Origin: SLSG01 sp964477035
GTDB taxonomy: Bacteria > Bacteroidota > Bacteroidia > Bacteroidales > UBA7960
Assembly: GCA_964477035.1 (NCBI GenBank)
Contig: CAYZCW010000001.1
Location: forward strand, 444,480-508,479
DNA: 64,000 nt
Reading direction: 5' to 3'
Shown here: positions 24,118-31,374 of the stretch, one piece after another
Layout of the letters: every line of letters begins with the position of its first letter
Numbering within the stretch: position 1 is the stretch's first letter
Notes under the pieces: model-generated
Told to the model about the DNA's origin: nothing
Database searches by the model: none
Seen by the model: the letters and a program-made list of their open reading frames with translations, nothing else
Position numbers and translations under genes: made by a program

Positions 24118-27100
24118 ATGTCCGACAAACTGTTCCCGATCCCTTTACGACAATTCCTGCAGATGGTCTGGGAGGAACTGGATACCAAAGATAGCTATTT
24201 CGGTATTCCCCGCGGGCTGTTTCACAAGCCCTTGCCGCCCGCTGATAACCCCTTGGGAATGCGTGTCTTTGGCCGGTACCTTGCCAACCCGCTGGGGGTG
24301 GCGGCAGGGCCGCATTCCCAGATGTGCCAGAACATCGTGGGAGCCTGGCTGGCCGGGGCCAGGTACATCGAGCTCAAGACGGTGCAGACCCTGGATGAGC
24401 TGGAAGTGGCCAGGCCCTGCATCGACATGCAGGACGAAGGCTACAATTGTGAGTGGTCGCAGGAACTTAAGATCCGGCAGAGCTTTCAGGAATACCTGCA
24501 TGCCTGGGTGGCCATCCACCTGCTGAACCATAAACTGGGATGGCCCGCCGAAACAGGGACCCTGTTCAATATGAGCGCGGGGTACAACCTGGAAGGGATC
24601 CGGAATGAGAATGTCCAGTGGTTCCTGGACAAGATGGCCGATTGCAGTGCAGAGCTGTCTGACCTGAAAGAGGAGCTGCGTGACGATTTTCCTGAAATTG
24701 ATCAGGTGGACATCCCCGTGCGGCTATCCGACAACATCACCCTGTCCACCATGCATGGATGCCCTCCTGAAGAGATCGGGGCCATCGCCTCCTACCTCCT
24801 GAAGGAGAAAAGACTGCACACCTATGTGAAACTGAATCCGACCCTGCTTGGCCCCGGGGAGCTGCGCCGGATACTTCATGATGAACTGGGCTTCCGGACC
24901 CAGGTGCCGGACCAGGCCTTCGAACATGACCTGAAGTACGGGGAGGCCTTGCGTCTGATCGAAGCCCTGCAGAAAACGGCGGATGAGCAGGGCCTGGAAT
25001 TCGGACTCAAACTGACGAACACCCTGGAATCGGTCAACAATAAAGTGGTGTTCGGAAGAGACGTTGAACAGATGTACATGAGCGGCCGGGCACTGCATCC
25101 CCTGTCCGTCAACCTGGCTGCGAAGCTGCAGCAGGCATTCGGCGGCAGGCTGGACCTTTCGTTTTCCGGCGGGGCGGATGCGTTCAATATCGCCGACTTG
25201 CTGCGAAGCGGTTTCCTGACGGTCACGGTGTGCTCCGACCTGTTGAAACCAGGTGGCTACATGCGGTTGCACCAATACTTCGAACACCTTATGCAGGAGG
25301 GGTTCCCTGCGACAGCAACCCCCGGCGGTACAGAATATCCGGACCCGGGTGCCCCACCTGGCGGCACCCTTCCGGGAGGGCGGGACAGGATGCAATGCCT
25401 CGATTTCCTGATGGGATATGCCCAACGCGTACGCCAGGACAAGGCCTACCGCAAGGCCAGCCTGGCCGATCCCGACATCAAGACCCCGAGGAAGCTTGGG
25501 GCATTCGACTGCATCTCGGCCCCTTGCCGCGACACCTGCGCTACCGGGCAGGACATCCCGGACTACATGCACCATGCCGCCAACCGGCAGTTTGACAAGG
25601 GCCTGGAGGTCATCCTGCGGACCAACCCCTTCCCCAGGGTCACGGGCATGGTGTGCGACCACCTTTGTCAGAACAAGTGTACCCGGGTACACTATGACCA
25701 GCCCCTGCTGATCCGGGAGGTGAAGCGCTTTCTGGCGGAGAATGGGCAGGTTTCGCTGCAGCCCGCCGCCCCCAACGGACTGAAGGTTTCCGTGATCGGT
25801 GCCGGGCCGGCCGGCATGTCCTGCGCCTTCTTCCTTGCACTGGCAGGCTTCAGTGTCGATGTATACGAGGCGAAATCCCGGGCAGGGGGCATGGTGCAAT
25901 ATGCCATTCCGGGCTTCAGGCTGACGGACGGGGCCATCGAGGAGGACCTCCGGCGCATCGCCGGCCTGGGGGTCATCATGCACTTCAATGCCCGGGTGGA
26001 CAGGGCCTTGTTCCATAAGCTGAAGGAGGAAAGCCATTATGTGTTCGTGGGTGCCGGTGCCCAGATGGCAACCCCGCTTCGTCTGGATGGCATGGAGGCG
26101 GAAGGGGTGTTGGATCCCCTGTCGTTTCTCATGCGCGTGAAAGAAGGAAAGCCAGCCGGCCTCGGAAGGCGGGTGCTCGTCATCGGGGGCGGCAACACGG
26201 CCATGGATGCCGCCCGGACGGCTTACCGTCTGGTGGGCGAAGACGGCAGGGTGTCCGTGGTGTACCGGCGCACCCTCCGGGAGATGCCGGCGGACCAGGG
26301 TGAGATCCGGGCCGTGCTGGAAGAGGGCGTGGACATCATGGAGCTGACGGCTCCTGAGCGGGTGGTGGTGAAAGGCGGCCGCGTGACCGGCCTGGCTTGC
26401 TGCCGGATGACCCTGTCCGGTGCCGATGCAAGTGGCAGGCCCAGGCCGCAAAAGATCCCGGATTCAGGCTTTGTCATTTCCTGCGACACCATCATTCCCG
26501 CCGTAGGGCAGTCCCTGGACATTGACTTTGTGGACCCGGAGCTGCTGGAGACCGGACAGGAAGGATATGGGACCCGCATGGACAATGTCTTCACAGGCGG
26601 GGATGCCATGAGGGGTGCCTCCACCGCGATCAACGCCATTGGCGATGGCAGGAAGGCGGCACGTCAGATCATGAAGCAGGCCATGCGTGATCACCGGGCC
26701 GGACCCCAAACGGTCCGTTCCCGCAGAACAACTGCCGACCTGATGGGCCTGCGGGCACGGAGGCAGTTTGCCGTCCCCGTCAGGGAGCTCCCGTTGAAGG
26801 ACAGGCGCTCTTTCAGCCCGGTTCAGGAGACACTGGAGCCGGAGGAGGTGGTCCGCGAAGCGGGGCGCTGCCTGTTCTGTGATGAGCTGTGCAGCATCTG
26901 CACCACGGTCTGTCCCAACTTTGCCAACCTGGCCTACCAGACCTCCCCCTGGCATGCCAGCCTGCAGAAAGTGGTGCGCGGGCCGGACGGCCAGACCCCT
27001 TTGTTTCCCTTCGACCAGGATTTTGAACTGACCCAAAGGGTGCAGATCCTGAACATTGCCAACTTCTGCAACGAGTGCGGCAACTGCAGGACTTTCTGTC

Positions 27101-27435
27101 CCACGGATTCCGCCCCCTACCGGGAAAAACCGAAACTCCACCTGGGGCTCGATTCCTTTAACGGATCGGACAAGGGCTACTACCTGTCCCGCATCGAGGG
27201 AAGCAACAATCTGATATACAAAGAAAAAAACAGGGTAACCACCCTGTCTGAAACCCATGATGCCTTCACCTATCATTGCCCGGAGGCCATCGTCCGGCTC
27301 GACAGGCAATCATTTCATGTCCTGGAGGCTTCTTTCGTTTCGTCGGATGCGGATGAGGTATCCTTGCTGCCTGCAGCCCGTATGCGGGTCATTCTGGACG
27401 GGGCCAAACAATGGATAGCCTGTCAACGCTTTTAA
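24118..27435 (+). CDS. ygfK: YgfK family flavo-iron-sulfur oxidoreductase
   Basis: 1105 residues from ATG 24118 (MSDKLFPIPLRQFLQMVWEE); E. coli YgfK has about 1030. Residues 1-430 resemble an FMN barrel of the dihydroorotate/dihydropyrimidine dehydrogenase type. A cysteine-rich helical domain follows (Cys465, 470, 474 in SAPCRDTCATGQDIP, then CDHLCQNKC), as in glutamate synthase small subunit. FAD site VIGAGPAGMSCAFFLA near 559, NAD(P)H site VIGGGNTAMDAARTA near 686. The C-terminus has two ferredoxin-like clusters (CDELCSICTTVCP near 918, CNECGNCRTFCP near 985). E. coli YgfK was called a putative selenate reductase, but the cluster has been linked to anaerobic uric acid breakdown, where a reductase of the purine ring is the expected role. 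It may accept electrons from the molybdenum hydroxylases. Confidence 0.93.
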   Translation: MSDKLFPIPLRQFLQMVWEELDTKDSYFGIPRGLFHKPLPPADNPLGMRVFGRYLANPLGVAAGPHSQMCQNIVGAWLAGARYIELKTVQTLDELEVARPCIDMQDEGYNCEWSQELKIRQSFQEYLHAWVAIHLLNHKLGWPAETGTLFNMSAGYNLEGIRNENVQWFLDKMADCSAELSDLKEELRDDFPEIDQVDIPVRLSDNITLSTMHGCPPEEIGAIASYLLKEKRLHTYVKLNPTLLGPGELRRILHDELGFRTQVPDQAFEHDLKYGEALRLIEALQKTADEQGLEFGLKLTNTLESVNNKVVFGRDVEQMYMSGRALHPLSVNLAAKLQQAFGGRLDLSFSGGADAFNIADLLRSGFLTVTVCSDLLKPGGYMRLHQYFEHLMQEGFPATATPGGTEYPDPGAPPGGTLPGGRDRMQCLDFLMGYAQRVRQDKAYRKASLADPDIKTPRKLGAFDCISAPCRDTCATGQDIPDYMHHAANRQFDKGLEVILRTNPFPRVTGMVCDHLCQNKCTRVHYDQPLLIREVKRFLAENGQVSLQPAAPNGLKVSVIGAGPAGMSCAFFLALAGFSVDVYEAKSRAGGMVQYAIPGFRLTDGAIEEDLRRIAGLGVIMHFNARVDRALFHKLKEESHYVFVGAGAQMATPLRLDGMEAEGVLDPLSFLMRVKEGKPAGLGRRVLVIGGGNTAMDAARTAYRLVGEDGRVSVVYRRTLREMPADQGEIRAVLEEGVDIMELTAPERVVVKGGRVTGLACCRMTLSGADASGRPRPQKIPDSGFVISCDTIIPAVGQSLDIDFVDPELLETGQEGYGTRMDNVFTGGDAMRGASTAINAIGDGRKAARQIMKQAMRDHRAGPQTVRSRRTTADLMGLRARRQFAVPVRELPLKDRRSFSPVQETLEPEEVVREAGRCLFCDELCSICTTVCPNFANLAYQTSPWHASLQKVVRGPDGQTPLFPFDQDFELTQRVQILNIANFCNECGNCRTFCPTDSAPYREKPKLHLGLDSFNGSDKGYYLSRIEGSNNLIYKEKNRVTTLSETHDAFTYHCPEAIVRLDRQSFHVLEASFVSSDADEVSLLPAARMRVILDGAKQWIACQRF

Positions 27436-27484
27436 TTGAAACCATGAATCCTGCCGCTTTGGCAGAATCCAAATCACATAACGC

Positions 27485-28966
27485 ATGATTCCCATCATTG
27501 ACAGAATCACCGATGAGAAAGCCCTGGAAAACGCGGTCAGGCGTTTCCGCGAAAAAAAGATCCTGTTGCCGACCTTCGCACAACAGAAAAACCCCGGGCT
27601 GGTTCCCGGGAAGGTAAAGGAAAGACTGAAGGGCGTCGGGCTGTGGGACATCGACCCGCTGAACCTGTTTCGCATCACCTGGAAGAATGAGCCCCTGGAG
27701 CACGGGGGCCTTTATGGGGGAGTCAACTACCTGGAGCTGCCGCAAGCCTTGACGGGGGTGCGGGCGCGCATCGTGTTGCTGGTGGGCAAATGGTTTCCCA
27801 CGGGGGCACACAAAGTGGGGGCGGCCTATGGCTGCCTTGCCCCGAAGATCACCACCGGGGGGTTCGATCCAAGTTATCACAAAGCGGTGTGGCCCTCCAC
27901 CGGCAACTATTGCCGCGGCGGCGCATTCGATTCCAAGCTGATGGGTACCGACTCCGTGGCCATCCTGCCGGAGGAGATGAGCCAGGAGCGGTTCGACTGG
28001 CTGCACGATGAGATCGGCTGTGAGGTGATTGCGACCCCGGGATGCGAGAGCAATGTGAAGGAAATTTACGACGCCTGCTGGGAGATCCGGCGCAACCGGC
28101 CCGAATGCATTATTTTTAACCAGTTCGACGAATTTGGCAATGCGGTCTGGCATTACCATGTCACGGGAGATGCCCTGGAGGAAGTTTTCCGGCTGGTCAA
28201 GTCGGATCGTTCCCGCCTGGCTGCCTATGTCTCGGCCACCGGTTCGGCCGGGACCATTGCGGCAGGGGATTACCTGCGCACCCTTGAGCCACGGTTGAAG
28301 GTGGTCGCCTCGGAGGCACTGCAGTGTCCGACCCTGCTGATGAACGGGTTTGGGGGGCACCGCATCGAAGGCATCGGCGATAAGCATGTGCCCTGGGTGC
28401 ATAACGTGAAGAACACGGATGTGGTGACCGCCATAGATGACGAGGACTGCATGCGGCTTTTCAGGCTGTTCAACGAAAAGGAAGGCATGGACTACCTGGT
28501 CTCTGCCGGAATCGATCCCGGCATGGTCGGGCAGCTCCACCTGCTGGGAATTTCTGCTATCGGCAACCTCTTGTCTGCCATCAAGACGGCCCGCTATTTC
28601 GAAATGACGGAGGAGGACGTGGTCCTGAGTGTTGCCACCGATTCAGCCGCGCTGTACCAGTCAAGGCTGCACGAATTGCGGGAATACCGTGGCGAATACA
28701 CCCGGCTCCAGGCCGTGAAAGACCATGAAAAATGTCTTGGCGGGGTGGCCACGGACCACATGAAGGAACTGACCTATCCGGACCGCAAGGCCATCCACAA
28801 CCTGAAATACTTTACCTGGGTGGAACAACAGCAGAAGGAGGTGGAAGACCTGAACCAGCTGTGGTACGACCACGAACTGTGGCCCCGGCTTTTCAACCAG
28901 GTGCATCGCTGGGATGAGTTGATACGGGAATTCAATGAGAGGACCGGGGTGCTCGGCACCTTGTAA
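27485..28966 (+). CDS. PLP-dependent fold-type-II enzyme, TrpB/diaminopropionate-lyase-like context
   Basis: 493 residues. The PLP lysine lies in FPTGAHKVGAAYG, close to the TGAHK of tryptophan synthase beta; the substrate loop STGNYCRGG and the phosphate loop SATGSAGTIAAGDYL confirm fold type II. C-terminal 100 residues are helical and charged, longer than in cysteine synthases. This subgroup is often annotated only as PLP-dependent protein. It follows ygfK by 50 bases on the same strand, where other clusters have ygeX (diaminopropionate ammonia-lyase), so a beta-elimination of ammonia from 2,3-diaminopropionate or a ureido-amino acid is a reasonable guess, but the sequence is not YgeX. Confidence 0.8.
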   Translation: MIPIIDRITDEKALENAVRRFREKKILLPTFAQQKNPGLVPGKVKERLKGVGLWDIDPLNLFRITWKNEPLEHGGLYGGVNYLELPQALTGVRARIVLLVGKWFPTGAHKVGAAYGCLAPKITTGGFDPSYHKAVWPSTGNYCRGGAFDSKLMGTDSVAILPEEMSQERFDWLHDEIGCEVIATPGCESNVKEIYDACWEIRRNRPECIIFNQFDEFGNAVWHYHVTGDALEEVFRLVKSDRSRLAAYVSATGSAGTIAAGDYLRTLEPRLKVVASEALQCPTLLMNGFGGHRIEGIGDKHVPWVHNVKNTDVVTAIDDEDCMRLFRLFNEKEGMDYLVSAGIDPGMVGQLHLLGISAIGNLLSAIKTARYFEMTEEDVVLSVATDSAALYQSRLHELREYRGEYTRLQAVKDHEKCLGGVATDHMKELTYPDRKAIHNLKYFTWVEQQQKEVEDLNQLWYDHELWPRLFNQVHRWDELIREFNERTGVLGTL

Positions 28967-28973
28967 GGCCTGA

Positions 28974-30011
28974 TTATTCCTGTCCCAAAACAGCCTGAAG
29001 GAATCCGGCCCAAATTGCGAGAAATTCTTCCGGATGCGTCTCCATGGGGTTGTGCCCGGCCCCCGGGATCAGCTGCACATCCACCCCGGGAATTTTTTCA
29101 ACCACCTGTCTGCGTGATTCGTAGGGAACCCACTGGTCCCCGTCGCCCCACACCGCCAGGGTGGGTACCTGCATGTCGGCGGCATCCAGACCGGCAACTT
29201 CCTGGCTGTTGCGCCCCGAAGAAAGAATGGCCGCCGCAGTGCCCCGCAGGCGCAGGGGCTCTGAGTAAGCTGCGACCTGTTCCTGGCTGGGCTGTTCTCC
29301 CAGGGCAGAAGCCAGCAGCCGGCGGACCCGGCGCGGGGTAATGAAATACCGCTCTGCCAGCCGTCCCACAATATGCCGCAGGGGCCAGCTGCCCAGTATG
29401 CGTCCTGTCCGCCCGGTTTCAATGCTTGTGGGAGGATGGGCGGCCTGACCGTCCTTGTCGTTGGTCGCCGCCCTTGTCCGGCTGAAAGCGGCAGGCGCGA
29501 CCAGGGTCACCGTATGAAAGGCCTCCGGACGCATCAGTCCCATGGCCTGGGCGATGGCACCGCCCATGGAATGCCCGGCCAGGTGCCAGGCCTGCCCGGG
29601 GAACAACTCATCGAGAAAGTCCAGCACCAGGGAGGCGAGGCCGGTGACTGATTTGTTGACCCGGGCGGACTTGTCGCTGTAGCCGAATGGGGGGATGTCC
29701 AGGGCCACCACTTCGAACCCCAGTTGCTGCATTCGCTGTGCAACGCCTTCCCAGGAGAACGTGGACCCGCTGAAGCCGTGGATCAGCAAGCAGGACCCTT
29801 TTTGGTGCACCGGATCCGGCACCCAGTGACGGAAATGCAGTTCCACCCCCTCGATGGTCACGAAATAACTGTTTTCGAAGGGTCCCGGGGAGGCTGTGGC
29901 GCCTGTGGGGAGCAGCAGCACCCAAAGGAGCAGGGCGCGGGTGGGAATACCCTTGAACAGGCCTGGCTGGGACTGTTTGGCGGCGTGGTTGTTTTTTTGC
30001 TGCTGGGGCAT
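28974..30011 (-). CDS. Alpha/beta hydrolase, exported
   Basis: 345 residues. The N-terminus has a basic start and a hydrophobic segment (RALLLWVLLLPTGATA), so it is exported or membrane-anchored. Alpha/beta hydrolase motifs: oxyanion region LLIHGFSGSTFSW, nucleophile elbow AGHSMGGAIAQ (Ser), acid in WGDGDQWVPY and histidine in GAGHNPMETHPEEF. It would cleave esters, lactones or amides in the periplasm. It is antiparallel to the purine genes on either side (7 bases from the PLP gene, 74 from the next), so it is probably not part of their operon. Confidence 0.85.
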   Translation of the reverse strand: MPQQQKNNHAAKQSQPGLFKGIPTRALLLWVLLLPTGATASPGPFENSYFVTIEGVELHFRHWVPDPVHQKGSCLLIHGFSGSTFSWEGVAQRMQQLGFEVVALDIPPFGYSDKSARVNKSVTGLASLVLDFLDELFPGQAWHLAGHSMGGAIAQAMGLMRPEAFHTVTLVAPAAFSRTRAATNDKDGQAAHPPTSIETGRTGRILGSWPLRHIVGRLAERYFITPRRVRRLLASALGEQPSQEQVAAYSEPLRLRGTAAAILSSGRNSQEVAGLDAADMQVPTLAVWGDGDQWVPYESRRQVVEKIPGVDVQLIPGAGHNPMETHPEEFLAIWAGFLQAVLGQE

Positions 30012-30034
30012 CTCAGGCTGGCAATTTAGGAAAT

Positions 30035-30068
30035 TTTGCCGCTGGTTGGCCGAAAAATCATTAATTTG
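30035..30068 (+). promoter_or_regulatory. Possible promoter before the threonine-synthase-like gene
   Basis: TTTG (30035-30038), 22-base spacer, TTAATTTG (30061-30068, seven of eight to TAnnTTTG), 18 bases before ATG 30086. Lies in the 74-base divergent gap with the hydrolase. Confidence 0.4.
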
Positions 30069-30085
30069 GCTTTTTATGCCAGGTC

Positions 30086-31360
30086 ATGAACCCGACGACA
30101 ACCCGGTTTGTATTTGAATGCACCGATTGCGGACAATCCTACCACCCGGAGGAGGTCCTTTACCTGTGCCCTGTCTGCAGCCGTGACAATACAGCCGGAC
30201 AGCCTCCCCGTGGCGTGTTGAAGACCCTGTATGATTACCACGCCATCCGGCTTAAAATCAGGAATCCGGACAGGGCCCTGAAGCACCTGAAGGCGAATTC
30301 TTTCTCTCCCCTGCTTCCTCTGAGGGATTCGCGCTCCTGGCCCCCCCTGAGGGTGGGGGACACCCCTTTGTACCGGACGTCCCGGCTGGACGGCAACAAG
30401 CTGCCCTTTGAGCTGTTCCTGAAAGATGACAGCCAGAACCCTACTTTTTCCTTCAAGGACAGGGCCTCTGCCCTGGTGTCTGCCCATGCCAAAGAGCGGG
30501 GCCTGGCGGTGATCGTGGCCGCTTCCACCGGGAATGCGGGATCTTCCATCGCCGGCATCTGTGCCGCCCAGGGCCAGCAGGCCGTGGTCCTGGTGCCCGA
30601 GAAGGCGCCCCTGGGCAAGCTGACCCAGATCGGGTTTTACGGAGCCTGCCTGGTGCCGGTCCGGGGAACCTACGACGAGGCCTTCGAGCTCAGCATCGAG
30701 GCCAGCAATGCGTTCGGATGGTACAACCGGAATACAGCGTATAACCCCCTGACCATCGAAGGGAAAAAGACGGTCTCCCTGGAGCTGGCCCTTCAGCTTC
30801 CAGGGCAGGTGCCCGACAGGATTTTTGTGCCTGCCGGCGACGGTGTCATCCTCTCGGGGGTGTACAAAGGATTCGAAGACTTGTTGCAGCTGGGGATCAT
30901 TGACAAGATGCCCGTGGTGGTCGCCGTGCAATCCGACGGAAGTGACAACCTCATCAGGAACCTGGACTCAGAGGTCTTCCGAATCAGGGCAAGCAAGACC
31001 CTGGCGGATTCCATCTCGGTGGATGTGCCCAGAAATTTCCTGATGGCCAGGCAATTCATGCACCGTTACGGGGGAGAGGGACTGGTGGTGACCGACCAGG
31101 ACATCCTGGATGCCTCTTCCCGGCTGTCCCGGAATACCGGACTGTTTACCGAACCGGCTTCGGCCGCCGCCTTTGCGGGTTTTTTGTCCTACTACCGCCG
31201 GGAACGGCTGGAAGAGGGTTCGGTCAACGTCGTCCTGCTGACCGGAAGCGGGCTGAAAGACCTTCAGGCGGTTCAGCAGGGGTTGCAGGTGCCTGCGGCC
31301 ATCGAGCCCGGCCTGGACGGACTGAAAAGGATATGGGAAAGGCACCCCCGCCGCGAATAA
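30086..31360 (+). CDS. Threonine-synthase-like PLP enzyme with N-terminal zinc ribbon
   Basis: 424 residues. N-terminal FECTDCGQSYHPEEVLYLCPVCSR is a four-Cys zinc ribbon, found in a subgroup of threonine synthases. The PLP lysine is in SFKDRAS, the asparagine loop is ASTGNAGSSIAG, and GSGLKD closes the phosphate site. Threonine synthase converts O-phosphohomoserine to threonine, but there are no thrA/thrB genes nearby; it ends 14 bases before the xdhD-like gene and so belongs to the purine operon. Thus a lyase acting on 2,3-diaminopropionate (the YgeX step) is a second candidate. Which substrate is used cannot be read from sequence. Confidence 0.85.
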   Translation: MNPTTTRFVFECTDCGQSYHPEEVLYLCPVCSRDNTAGQPPRGVLKTLYDYHAIRLKIRNPDRALKHLKANSFSPLLPLRDSRSWPPLRVGDTPLYRTSRLDGNKLPFELFLKDDSQNPTFSFKDRASALVSAHAKERGLAVIVAASTGNAGSSIAGICAAQGQQAVVLVPEKAPLGKLTQIGFYGACLVPVRGTYDEAFELSIEASNAFGWYNRNTAYNPLTIEGKKTVSLELALQLPGQVPDRIFVPAGDGVILSGVYKGFEDLLQLGIIDKMPVVVAVQSDGSDNLIRNLDSEVFRIRASKTLADSISVDVPRNFLMARQFMHRYGGEGLVVTDQDILDASSRLSRNTGLFTEPASAAAFAGFLSYYRRERLEEGSVNVVLLTGSGLKDLQAVQQGLQVPAAIEPGLDGLKRIWERHPRRE

Positions 31361-31374
31361 AACAACCCAAAGCC

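Noticed and set aside
30086..31360. Ordinary threonine synthase of an amino acid biosynthesis operon
   Set aside because: No homoserine kinase or aspartokinase gene is nearby and the gene is 14 bases from xdhD; kept as threonine-synthase-like only.
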